Source: Miltoncostaeaceae bacterium (lineage in GTDB: Bacteria; Actinomycetota; Thermoleophilia; Miltoncostaeales; Miltoncostaeaceae). From it: a DNA stretch of 21,323 nt. The position numbers and the translations under genes are program-made. Location: assembly GCA_030598075.1 (NCBI GenBank), contig JAUVQP010000005.1, positions 1 through 21,323 on the forward strand. Direction: 5' to 3'. Below, piece by piece: positions 15,062 through 21,323 of the stretch (within the stretch, counting starts at the first letter, position 1; every line of letters begins with the position of its first letter). The notes beneath the pieces are model-generated. The model was given only the letters and a program-made list of their open reading frames with translations, was not told where the DNA came from and ran no database searches.

Positions 15062-15766
15062 TCAGCCGGCCCTGGAGACGGTGACCTTCGCGACGGCGCG
15101 GCGGTTGAAGCCGTGCTTGGCGGAGGTCAGGTCCCCAACGCCGGGCAGGAGGCCGGGGTGCTGCCGAATGACGCGTCCCTCGGGGTCCCGCACGAACGGG
15201 TTGCCGCCGACAGGCCCGGGAATGAAGGCCTTGTCCTGGTTGTTCTTCTCGGAGCCTGCGTCGTAGGCCGGGCGCGTCATCGTCCTCGTTCCCCGGCGAA
15301 GACGGTACGAGCTGAGGCCCGTGAAGCCGTCGTTCGTGTTGACGAGCATCGTCGTGAGGCTGAGACGGCTGCTGTCGGCGACGCGGATGCGGTACGTCTG
15401 CCTCGCCCCGGGCGGGATCGGCGCGGGCGCCGAGGCGCCCAAATCGACACCGGTCTTGGCCACCTGCACACCGCGCGCTCCGCGCAGGAGCTGGAGCGCG
15501 GGGGCGTTGTTCGCGTCCTCGGCGATGGCGGCCACGACGTGGGAGGCGACCGATCCGTTCTTCCACACCGAGGCGCCTGGCCTGTGGGCCACGATCAGCG
15601 GGGGTGAGAGGGGCTGACCGCTTGTGAGATTCTCAACCGTGATGTCGTAGGTGCCGGTGGCGTTGGCAACTTGACCGGCGTCGTCGGGGCCGGCCGCCAA
15701 GGCCGCCCCCCCGACGCCGCCGCCGATCGCGAGCGCGCAGGCGGCTCCTAGGGCGATGCGTTTCAT
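15062..15766 (-). CDS. Secreted spondin-domain protein
   Basis: A 234-aa exported protein: signal peptide at residues 1-24 (ends in ALAAG) and then a spondin-type domain (about 38-165) that opens with YDITVENLTSGQPLSPPLIV and includes the WKNGSVAS and LTTMLVNTNDGFTGL regions. Bacterial members of this family are extracytoplasmic and of unknown role. The last about 70 residues (from about YDAGSEKNNQD) are less conserved. Start is ATG 15766 with a good ribosome site, GAGGGG, 7 nt upstream. A direct repeat upstream could be an operator for the nearby OmpR-type regulator. It is followed by a perfect hairpin and then the two-component genes. Confidence 0.88.
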   Translation of the reverse strand: MKRIALGAACALAIGGGVGGAALAAGPDDAGQVANATGTYDITVENLTSGQPLSPPLIVAHRPGASVWKNGSVASHVVAAIAEDANNAPALQLLRGARGVQVAKTGVDLGASAPAPIPPGARQTYRIRVADSSRLSLTTMLVNTNDGFTGLSSYRLRRGTRTMTRPAYDAGSEKNNQDKAFIPGPVGGNPFVRDPEGRVIRQHPGLLPGVGDLTSAKHGFNRRAVAKVTVSRAG

Positions 15767-15821
15767 GTGCGTACCCCTCGTTCGTGGGGATTGAAGGTCG
15801 GGGCGGACGCTAGGCGCGGAA

Positions 15822-15837
15822 CCTTACGAATCCCTTA
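15822..15837 (-). promoter_or_regulatory. Direct repeat TAAGG-N6-TAAGG upstream of the spondin gene
   Basis: On the minus strand TAAGG occurs twice with starts 11 bp apart (plus-strand CCTTA at 15822-15826 and 15833-15837), about 56-71 nt before the spondin ATG. OmpR/PhoB-type regulators bind direct repeats spaced one helix turn apart, and one such regulator is encoded just downstream. Binding is inferred; five-base repeats can arise by chance. Confidence 0.35.
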
Positions 15838-15881
15838 TCCAGAACGAAACGCTCGCGCAAGACTCGAGCGAGGGACCGGGA

Positions 15882-16772
15882 TCACCCGCGGCCCGTGCGC
15901 CTCTTGGCCGCCGGCGTGACCTTCGCTCCGCCCGTTCGGCGCGGCACCGCACGATCGGGCGGGGTCTCCTTGCGCCCATCACTCTTCCTGAACTGGATCA
16001 CCCAGAAGGCGGCCAGCCCGCCCAGGAAGAGCACCAGTGCCACGAAGAAGTTGAGTCGCTGCCCGAGAAATTCCTCCGACGGGTCGATCCGGAACTGCTC
16101 CCAGAAAATGCGACCCAGCGAGTAGAGCGACACGTAGAGCGCGAAAAGACCCGGAGCTCGGATTCGAAAGCGCCAGCCGATCCAGATGAGCAGCGCCGCG
16201 ACGCCGAAGTTCCAGAGGAGCTCGTAGAGAAAGACCGGGTGGTAGGTCTCGACCGTCTCGAGCCCGAAGGGACGGAAGCCGAGCGCGACCTCCAACGCCC
16301 AGGGCAGGTCCGTCGGCTCGCCGTATAGCTCTTGGTTGAAGTAGTTTCCGAGGCGCCCGATGCCCTGCCCGATCAAGATTCCGGGCGCGGCGGCATCCAT
16401 AAAACGCGCGACGCTCGCGCCGCGGCGCCGGACCACGATCGCCCCGGCCGCGGCGCCCGCGGCGATGCCGCCCCAGATGCCCAGCCCGCCCTCCCAGACG
16501 GCGAACGCGGACAGGGGCCCATCGAGCTGGCCGCTGCTCGTGATGACGTGGTAGAGCCGCCCTCCGATCAGCCCGAAGACGGTGGCCCAGAGCGCGACCT
16601 CGATCACGAGATCGGGGTCTCCACCCCCGGCGCGCCACCGCAGCATCGTGACCCACGCGCCGATGGCGATCCCGCCGATCAGGGTCAGCGCGTAGATGCG
16701 GATGTCGACCGAGCCCAGCTCGATCTCGCGGAACGGGGGCGCCGGAATGTCGGCCGGCAGCAGCAGCCCCAT
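15882..16772 (-). CDS. lgt: Prolipoprotein diacylglyceryl transferase
   Basis: A 296-aa membrane enzyme that attaches diacylglycerol to the lipobox Cys of prelipoproteins, the first step of lipoprotein maturation. The family signature is clear: GQGIGRLGNYFNQELYGEP, with the conserved Arg and Asn, and YHPVFLYELLWN and a GRIFWEQFRID region downstream. About seven hydrophobic segments. The basic C-terminal tail (RRTGGAKVTPAAKRRTGRG) is an extension often seen in actinobacterial Lgt. Start is ATG 16772, because GGAGG lies 5 nt upstream; a GTG two codons earlier overlaps that ribosome site. It follows the DUF3179 gene after 36 nt on the same strand and is probably the last gene of the redox operon. 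The DUF4430 lipoprotein in this window would be a substrate. Confidence 0.96.
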   Translation of the reverse strand: MGLLLPADIPAPPFREIELGSVDIRIYALTLIGGIAIGAWVTMLRWRAGGGDPDLVIEVALWATVFGLIGGRLYHVITSSGQLDGPLSAFAVWEGGLGIWGGIAAGAAAGAIVVRRRGASVARFMDAAAPGILIGQGIGRLGNYFNQELYGEPTDLPWALEVALGFRPFGLETVETYHPVFLYELLWNFGVAALLIWIGWRFRIRAPGLFALYVSLYSLGRIFWEQFRIDPSEEFLGQRLNFFVALVLFLGGLAAFWVIQFRKSDGRKETPPDRAVPRRTGGAKVTPAAKRRTGRG

Positions 16773-16808
16773 GCTCACCTCCGAGACCTCGGCCGGGACG
16801 GCCGCATC

Positions 16809-17999
16809 TTACGCGTCGACGATGCGCGCGTCGGGGCGAAAGGCCCCCACCGCAAACCAGAACGGGGCATCGTGAGCGACGGGTCGAAGGCGCTTGCCCC
16901 GCAGCGGGCCCGTCGTGGCGCGACCGCCGGCGTCCCAGGTCGTCCCCGTCTCGACATCGCGAATCGCCGCGCCGGCGGTCGCCTCGAACGTGAGCGCGCG
17001 CCCGTCCACGCGGCGGTCGAAGACGACCACGCTCCCCACGTCGTCAGAGCCCCGGATGCTGTCGTCGCCCAGCGCCGAGGTCGTCCCGCTTCGCCACCAC
17101 AGCACGATGGGGAGCGGACCCACCGTCTCGTTGATGACCGGCCGATCGCGCAGGACGTCGAAGGGAACGGCCACGAACTCCTGGCCTCCTTCGACGGTCG
17201 CGACCCGCGCCTTGGGCGACAGCCGGCCATCGATCGGCTTGCCCTGGAAGGCGAACGGTGGCTGATCGACGTCGTCGTAGCCGACGTACGGGTTGCTGCC
17301 GTAGGGGCGGTCGTGGCCGGTGTCGCGACTGAGCTGGAGGCCGTCCGGGAAGCGCTCGCGGAACTCGCCCATGCTGATGAGCTGCGCGGGCACCTCCTCC
17401 AACGTGGTGCCGGTCAACTCGCCCACGATCGCGTCGCCGGAGAACTGCTGCCACCAGCTCTCGGTCTGGCGATCCCACATCACGAGGTCGCTGAAGCGCA
17501 GGTTGCCGGTGGTCCCGAAGGTCAGAACGCGGCCATCGACCTCGCGGTCGAACGCGATCGCCGTGTAGCAGAGGGGGCAGAAGGTCACCGCGACCTTCCT
17601 GCCGCCGATTTCGTCGTTGACGATCTCGTGCCAGGTCAGAATCTGAAGAGGGTATGCCTTCGCCTCGCCGTTGACCTCCAGGGCGATGACGGGCTCGCGG
17701 CCATCCACGTCCTCGCGGCCCACCGGCACGAACTTCGGCTCGTCGATGGGCGGAATGCCGTCGCGGGGCGGACCGCCAGACAGGAACTCGTCGAGCGGGA
17801 CCGAGTGACGGCTGAAATCGGTCTCCCACCCGGCTGGGTCGAAGCTCGCGCCCCCGAGGTCATTGGTCCCGCGCTGCGCTCCCGGGTCGGTCGCCCGGCC
17901 ACCATCGGTGTCGAACGTCCCGCGGAACGCGAGGGCCACGAGCAGCACCAAGGCGACCACGGCCGCGCCGACGGCCACTCGAGCGACCGGGCGGCTCAC
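16809..17999 (-). CDS. DUF3179 domain-containing membrane-anchored protein
   Basis: A 396-aa protein with one N-terminal membrane segment (about residues 8-25) and a large extracytoplasmic DUF3179 domain. Its most telling motif is VTFCPLCYTAIAFDREVDGR (139-158), with a CxxC-like Cys pair C141/C144; HEIVNDEIGG before it and LRFSDLVMWDRQTESWWQQ after it are also family features. The function of DUF3179 is not established. Start is GTG 17999, in GTGA overlap with the ccdA stop, so it is translationally coupled to a disulfide-reducing membrane protein. With TlpA and CcdA this suggests its Cys pair is a redox client or partner; that is an inference. The open frame extends upstream inside ccdA as a shadow. 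Confidence 0.9.
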   Translation of the reverse strand: MSRPVARVAVGAAVVALVLLVALAFRGTFDTDGGRATDPGAQRGTNDLGGASFDPAGWETDFSRHSVPLDEFLSGGPPRDGIPPIDEPKFVPVGREDVDGREPVIALEVNGEAKAYPLQILTWHEIVNDEIGGRKVAVTFCPLCYTAIAFDREVDGRVLTFGTTGNLRFSDLVMWDRQTESWWQQFSGDAIVGELTGTTLEEVPAQLISMGEFRERFPDGLQLSRDTGHDRPYGSNPYVGYDDVDQPPFAFQGKPIDGRLSPKARVATVEGGQEFVAVPFDVLRDRPVINETVGPLPIVLWWRSGTTSALGDDSIRGSDDVGSVVVFDRRVDGRALTFEATAGAAIRDVETGTTWDAGGRATTGPLRGKRLRPVAHDAPFWFAVGAFRPDARIVDA

Positions 18000-18727
18000 A
18001 GGAGCGGCGAGACGCTCTGGAGCTCGGCCGTGATCCGAGTCAGCTCGCCGGTCGCAAGGAGAACGCCGAAGAGGACAAGCATGCCCGCGCCGACGGCGCT
18101 GATGATGTTCAGACGCTTTTTCAGGAAGTCGAGCGCGTTCCCGCCCTCCTGCAGGACGAGACCCGCGATCAGGAACGGCACGCCCAGCCCGACCGAGTAG
18201 ACGAAGAGAAGACCGGCGCCCACTCCGGGCTGGCCGCTGGCGGCGGCGAGCGTGAGCGCGGCAGCGAGGGTCGGGCCGATGCACGGCGTCCATCCCACGG
18301 CGAACGCGACGCCGACCAGGGCGGAGCCGGCGAGCGTCGCGGGTTTTCTGCTGAGTCTGAGGCGTCGCTCGCGCATCAAGAAGGACGGCACGCCCTTTCC
18401 GAGCAGCAAAAGGCCCATCGCGATGATGAAGATGCCGCCCACGACCTCGAGCGTCCGCCGCTGCTCGAGGAGCAACGTGCTGCCGATCAGCCCCGCGCTG
18501 GCCCCGAGGGCGGCGAACATGAGCGAGAACCCGCCCACGAAGGCCGCGGTGGGAAGCGCCACGTCCGCGCGACGGTGCCGAGTCGCGGACCCGTTGTTCG
18601 AGAGTCCCACCCCCGAGACGAAGGCCAGGTAGGCGGGCACCAGAGGGAGCACGCACGGAGAGGCAAAGCTGACGACGCCGGCGGCGAAGGCGACCGCGAA
18701 CGAGATGGGATCGGCACCGAGCTCCAT
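17996..18727 (-). CDS. ccdA: Cytochrome c biogenesis/disulfide-transfer protein CcdA
   Basis: A 243-aa membrane protein with six predicted membrane segments. It carries the two redox Cys typical of CcdA/DsbD: Cys25 in FASPCVLPLVPAY and Cys149 in VGWTPCIGPTL. CcdA moves electrons from cytoplasmic thioredoxin to the outside, where partners such as TlpA/ResA-like proteins use them to reduce disulfides. Start is ATG 18727, 22 nt after the TlpA-like gene. Its end overlaps the DUF3179 start (GTGA). No other cytochrome c maturation genes (resB, ccsA) are present, so the output may be general disulfide reduction rather than haem attachment. Confidence 0.93.
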   Translation of the reverse strand: MELGADPISFAVAFAAGVVSFASPCVLPLVPAYLAFVSGVGLSNNGSATRHRRADVALPTAAFVGGFSLMFAALGASAGLIGSTLLLEQRRTLEVVGGIFIIAMGLLLLGKGVPSFLMRERRLRLSRKPATLAGSALVGVAFAVGWTPCIGPTLAAALTLAAASGQPGVGAGLLFVYSVGLGVPFLIAGLVLQEGGNALDFLKKRLNIISAVGAGMLVLFGVLLATGELTRITAELQSVSPLL

Positions 18728-18749
18728 ACGGTGAGGTTAGAGCCGGAGG

Positions 18750-19325
18750 CTAGAGCTCGTCGGAGTCCGGGCCCCCGGACTCAGGTGCGCCGGCCGCGAG
18801 CGCGTTCCCGACCGACTGAAGGCGTTCGTAGTTGATCTCGCCGAGGTCGGTGGCCGCGATCCGCCCGTCGGGCCACACGTAGACGGTCGTGGGGAGCCCC
18901 TGCAGGTTGAGCATGTTCGCGAGCTCGCCGCTCGGGTCGGCGATCGACGGGTGTGTCCATCCGTAGCTCCGAACGAAGTCGCGCGCGGCGGCGTCGGTGT
19001 CGGTGACGTCCAGACCGAGGAACGCGATGTCCGGGCGATCGGCCACGAACCGCTGGATGTCTGGGGCCTCGACGCGGCAGCCCTCGCACCACGAAGCCCA
19101 CATGTTGACCACGAGCGGCCGGCCGGCGAAGTCGGCCGTGCTCACTCGTCTGCCGGACACCGGATCGGTCCCCGCGAGTTCCGGCAGCGGTCCGCGCACG
19201 CCAAGGGTGGCCTCGGGGAATTCGTCGGATCGCGCGAGAAGGCCGGTGACGAGCACGGCGCCGAACGCGACGACGGCCAAGGCACCGACAAGCGGCTTCC
19301 AGCGGCGAGACAGCAGGTTCCTCAT
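18750..19325 (-). CDS. TlpA/ResA-like membrane-anchored thioredoxin
   Basis: A 191-aa protein with an N-terminal membrane anchor (residues about 12-30) and an outside thioredoxin fold. The active site is WASWCEGC (Cys80 and Cys83); the cis-Pro region is QGLPTTVYV. Thioredoxins of this type reduce exported disulfide substrates using electrons from CcdA, encoded next. I chose the ATG at 19325 (MRNLLSRRWKP, then the anchor); ATG 19334 and TTG 19349 are in frame and possible. It is the first gene of the operon that continues with ccdA, the DUF3179 gene and probably lgt. A sigma-factor-like promoter lies 39-67 nt before the chosen ATG. Confidence 0.9.
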   Translation of the reverse strand: MRNLLSRRWKPLVGALAVVAFGAVLVTGLLARSDEFPEATLGVRGPLPELAGTDPVSGRRVSTADFAGRPLVVNMWASWCEGCRVEAPDIQRFVADRPDIAFLGLDVTDTDAAARDFVRSYGWTHPSIADPSGELANMLNLQGLPTTVYVWPDGRIAATDLGEINYERLQSVGNALAAGAPESGGPDSDEL

Positions 19326-19363
19326 GCGCCACATCCGAGACGAGATCAACGCTACCGTGAGTC

Positions 19364-19392
19364 TCTACACGGGCCCGCGGCGGTTTGGATGC
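19364..19392 (-). promoter_or_regulatory. Candidate ECF sigma promoter of the TlpA-CcdA-DUF3179 operon
   Basis: Read on the minus strand: GCATCC (19392-19387), 13 nt, then CCCGTGTAGA (19373-19364). The same two blocks with the same 13-nt gap stand before the divergent sigma factor gene. The -35-like CATCC agrees with what I recall of SigK-type promoters (CCATCC, then CCGAAT about 16 nt further on), while the -10-like block differs. A start of transcription near 19356 would give a leader of about 30 nt to ATG 19325. Confidence 0.6.
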
Positions 19393-19439
19393 CGTCCATG
19401 CCGTCCGAAGGTTCCACGACGACCGATCCGGTCGATGAC

Positions 19440-19468
19440 GCATCCGGACCGGACCGGACCCGTGTAGA
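19440..19468 (+). promoter_or_regulatory. Candidate autoregulated ECF sigma promoter
   Basis: GCATCC (19440-19445), 13 nt, then CCCGTGTAGA (19459-19468), an exact mirror of the promoter on the other strand. After each GCATCC come two purines and ACCG, so the shared upstream block is really GCATCC-RR-ACCG. The -10-like block ends only 7-13 nt before the GTG codons at 19476 and 19482, so the transcript would be leaderless or have a very short leader. The spacer contains three tandem copies of CCGGA. Confidence 0.6.
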
Positions 19469-19481
19469 AGGGATAGTGATC

Positions 19482-20054
19482 GTGGCGAGACCGGAACAAC
19501 GTCTTCCCCGCAGCCGGCGCGCCTCCACCCGGAGCGAGGCGACCGACGAGGAACTCCTGCGCCTGGTGGGCGAGGGGAGCGAGACGGCGTTCCGCGCGCT
19601 CTTCGATCGCTACGGATCGGCGGTCTACCGCGTCTGCCGGGAGGTCGTCCGCGACGATGAGATCGCGGAGGATGCGGCGCAGGAGGCGTTTGTCCGGGTA
19701 TGGCGAAACGCCCGGAGCGTGGACGTCCGGCGCGGCACGCCCGCCGCTTGGCTGATGACCGTCGCCCGCAACGCCGCGCGAAACGTGGCCCGCGTGCGGG
19801 TGCCCTTCCCCACCGAGGTCGAGGATCGGCCAGATCCGAGCCCGGGGGAGGACGCCCTTCTCGATCGGCTGTGGGTCGAGTCTGCCCTTGGCCGCCTGCC
19901 GGAGGACGAGCGGTTGGCGATCGAGCTTGCCTACTTCTCAGACCTCAGCCACAGCCAGATCGCGGCACGCCTCGACGAGCCTCTCGGCACCATCAAGACA
20001 CGACTGCGCCGCGCCATGGGGCGCCTGGCCGACATCGCGGAGCAAACGGCATGA
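19482..20054 (+). CDS. ECF RNA polymerase sigma factor, SigK/ECF19-like
   Basis: A 190-aa sigma factor. Region 2 covers about residues 32-97 (ETAFRALFDRYGSAVYRVC, DAAQEAFVRVW, and TPAAWLMTVARNAARN), and region 4 about 132-182 (GRLPEDERLAIELAYFSDLS, HSQIAARLDEPLGTIKTRL). Start: GTG 19482 with AAGGGA 8 nt upstream gives the usual ECF length; GTG 19476 and upstream ATGs (19389, 19398) are alternatives, but the ATGs lie upstream of the candidate -10 box. The stop overlaps the RskA-like anti-sigma gene (ATGA). The RskA-type partner suggests the SigK group. It likely controls its own operon and the divergent redox operon through the shared promoter motif. Confidence 0.93.
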   Translation: MARPEQRLPRSRRASTRSEATDEELLRLVGEGSETAFRALFDRYGSAVYRVCREVVRDDEIAEDAAQEAFVRVWRNARSVDVRRGTPAAWLMTVARNAARNVARVRVPFPTEVEDRPDPSPGEDALLDRLWVESALGRLPEDERLAIELAYFSDLSHSQIAARLDEPLGTIKTRLRRAMGRLADIAEQTA

Positions 20055-20710
20055 CGCACGACGAGGCCTACCCGCGACTCGCCGACCTGCTCTGGATGCG
20101 GATCGCGGACGGCGACGAGGTGTCCCTTGGGGAGCATGTCGACGGATGCGACCGGTGTCAGGAGCGTCTCCTTGTCCTGCGCGGGCTGCACCGAACCCTC
20201 GGAGACCTCGATGGCGAACGGGTCCCCGACGCCCTGCGAGAACGGATCGAGCAGATCCCGTCACGGCATCCGCAGCCGCCGCTCGCCGCACCGAGGTTCG
20301 CGATCGGAGGCCGCGCCCTCGCCGGGGCGGCGGGAGTCGCCGCGGCACTCGTCGGCGCGCTGGCGATCGCTCTCTTCGCCGGGGGTGGCGAGCCGCCGAA
20401 CAGCGCGTTCCGCGCAACCGAGGAGGTCGTCCTCGCCAGCGACCACACCGCGGCTGGAGGACGCCTCGAGATCGGAGAGGCAAAAAGCGGCATCCGCTCG
20501 CTCCGGCTGTCCGCGCACGGCCTCCCCGCTGCGGAGGGACCGTACGAGTTGTGGCTCGCCAACGAGACGGGCCAGGTATCGGCGGGGACTTTCCGGCCAA
20601 ACCCGGGGGGGGCGTGCATCGTGATGCTCTCTGCGCCCGACGCAGACTGGGATCGGGCCACGATCGTGCCCGTGGCGGGCGGCGCGCCGGTGACGTCCGT
20701 CGATCTGTGA
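20051..20710 (+). CDS. RskA-like membrane anti-sigma factor
   Basis: A 219-aa single-pass protein that should hold the preceding sigma factor inactive at the membrane. The N-terminal cytoplasmic part has a zinc-binding anti-sigma motif HVDGCDRC (His29, Cys33, Cys36). A membrane segment follows (about 89-111). The outside C-terminal domain matches the anti-sigma-K RskA domain: GPYELWLANETGQVSAGTF and ATIVPVAGGAP. Such proteins release the sigma factor after proteolysis or a redox/envelope signal. The start ATG overlaps the sigma factor stop. With a redox operon across the divide, outside thiol state is a plausible signal, but this is not shown. Confidence 0.9.
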   Translation: MTHDEAYPRLADLLWMRIADGDEVSLGEHVDGCDRCQERLLVLRGLHRTLGDLDGERVPDALRERIEQIPSRHPQPPLAAPRFAIGGRALAGAAGVAAALVGALAIALFAGGGEPPNSAFRATEEVVLASDHTAAGGRLEIGEAKSGIRSLRLSAHGLPAAEGPYELWLANETGQVSAGTFRPNPGGACIVMLSAPDADWDRATIVPVAGGAPVTSVDL

Positions 20711-20819
20711 CCCCCTGGCGCGCAGCCCACGTCGTGCCGGTCGCCCGTCTTGCGCGTCCATCACCCGGCCACGCGCACCATCCGCACCGGACCTGGCGCT
20801 GCTGACCCCAGGGCGGGCG

Positions 20820-21173
20820 TTGGCCGTCGCCGTCGGCGCCGGGGTGGGTTTCGCCGGTCTCTGGATCGTGCTCGCCGCAGTCCGCCCGGGGGTCACATTC
20901 CATCTCGCGCCGATCATCGTCGTCGCGGCGGTGCCGGTCACCCACCGCATCGGCAGCGGGCGTCCTGCGGCGCCGCTGGCCATGGCCGCGACGGTCGGGC
21001 TCGGTGCGGCACTCGGGCTGGCGACGCTCGCTTTGCTCGAGGCCGCGGGCGGGCTTCAGGGACCGCCGCTCGACCTTTTCTCGAGCGTGGCGATCGAAAG
21101 CCTGCTCGGCCTGGCGGTCGGCGTGGTCGTCGGATCCAGCGCGGAGATGTGGCCCGCGCGCCTCGACGGCTGA
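20820..21173 (+). CDS. Small multi-pass membrane protein, unknown function
   Basis: A 117-aa, very hydrophobic protein with about four membrane segments (near residues 4-21, 27-41, 51-75 and 88-106). I do not recognise its family. The start is uncertain: TTG 20820 is the only standard start codon in frame, preceded by AGGGCGGG, yet the in-frame sequence just upstream (DLALLTPGRA) also looks like protein, so a CTG at 20793 or another upstream start is possible. The 110 nt before it hold only a 32-codon open frame from a GTG overlapping the RskA stop. It lies on the same strand as the sigma and anti-sigma genes and could belong to their operon. Confidence 0.6.
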   Translation: MAVAVGAGVGFAGLWIVLAAVRPGVTFHLAPIIVVAAVPVTHRIGSGRPAAPLAMAATVGLGAALGLATLALLEAAGGLQGPPLDLFSSVAIESLLGLAVGVVVGSSAEMWPARLDG

Positions 21174-21238
21174 GCGGAGCGGCCGAGCCTCGCGCGCGCG
21201 ACATTCGCCCGACGGCTCCTCGTGAGGCCGAGGCGGCG

Positions 21239-21244
21239 TAGGAT
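21239..21244 (+). promoter_or_regulatory. -10 box TAGGAT of a probable leaderless gene
   Basis: TAGGAT occupies exactly -12 to -7 relative to the ATG at 21251, the place a -10 box takes when transcription starts at the A of the start codon. No ribosome site precedes the ATG. A -35 box is not clear. Confidence 0.45.
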
Positions 21245-21250
21245 CGGGCC

Positions 21251-21323
21251 ATGGAGGGCACCGAGCTGTTCTGGTCGATCGCCGAGGCCCTCATGGAGCG
21301 GGGCGTCGCCGAGTCGGGCACGC
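21251..21323 (+). CDS. Start of an unidentified gene, cut by the right edge
   Basis: The frame opens with MEGTELFWSIAEALMERGVA and remains open to the last base; 24 residues are visible. The helical, acidic start resembles that of small TfoX-like or DUF1801-like proteins, but this is too little to assign a family. Support for the start comes from the -10-like TAGGAT placed for a leaderless transcript. Confidence 0.5.
   Translation, partial: MEGTELFWSIAEALMERGVAESGT

Noticed and set aside
17560..17575. Another CCGTGTAG like the sigma promoter -10 block
   Set aside because: It lies inside the DUF3179 coding region and has no GCATCC at the right distance. A similar one at 6822 in the kinase gene also lacks the partner block.
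16332..18200. 622-codon plus-strand open frame opposite lgt, DUF3179 and ccdA
   Set aside because: It crosses three recognised genes on the other strand, so it is a shadow.
20707..20805. 32-codon open frame from a GTG overlapping the RskA stop
   Set aside because: The GTGA overlap is suggestive, but the peptide is His/Pro/Arg-rich without features. It could be the true start of the next gene only if there is a frameshift, which I cannot show.

Overview
The window is about 70% G+C. Gene starts are often GTG or TTG, many genes overlap by 4 nt (ATGA/GTGA), and two starts look leaderless. This fits a high-GC actinobacterium. The gene style (spondin protein, DUF3179, FN3-rich secreted protein, RskA-type anti-sigma) suggests Thermoleophilia or a relative, but that is an inference; there is no rRNA or tRNA to settle it.

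Layout. 1-937 (-): 5' part of a secreted delta-60/FN3-like protein whose reading frame breaks at a G/C run and continues in another frame off the left edge. 1057-1704 (-): a short tyrosine recombinase lacking one catalytic His. 1705-2040: no gene, two small palindromes. 2040-6045 (+): a cobalamin riboswitch followed by four genes joined by 4-nt overlaps: DUF4430 lipoprotein, EcfT, a double-ABC ATPase and an S component. I read this as a complete B12-controlled ECF uptake system with its own surface lipoprotein. 5987-10755 (-): STAS protein, argininosuccinate-lyase-like enzyme with altered active-site motifs, an 889-aa REC-PAS-GAF-PAS sensor kinase, and a remnant of a response regulator. 10846-13196 (+): small membrane protein, ilvD (valine/isoleucine synthesis) and an overlapping MarR regulator.

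13214-16772 (-): spondin-domain secreted protein, then (after a perfect hairpin) an OmpR-type regulator and its kinase; upstream of these is lgt. 16809-19325 (-): TlpA-like thioredoxin, CcdA, and a DUF3179 protein, very closely spaced and probably running on into lgt. Divergent from this, 19482-21173 (+): an ECF sigma factor, its RskA-like membrane anti-sigma factor, and a small membrane protein. A partial gene starts at 21251.

Two systems stand out. First, the riboswitch-DUF4430-ECF operon, where the lipoprotein is a candidate cobalamin (or corrinoid) capture protein. Second, the sigma/anti-sigma pair and the divergent redox operon: each start is preceded, on its own strand, by the same two-block motif (GCATCC, then CCCGTGTAGA) at identical spacing. 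This looks like a pair of promoters read by that sigma factor, which would autoregulate and also drive the TlpA-CcdA-DUF3179(-Lgt) extracytoplasmic redox operon. The pairing recalls mycobacterial SigK/RskA and its target dipZ.
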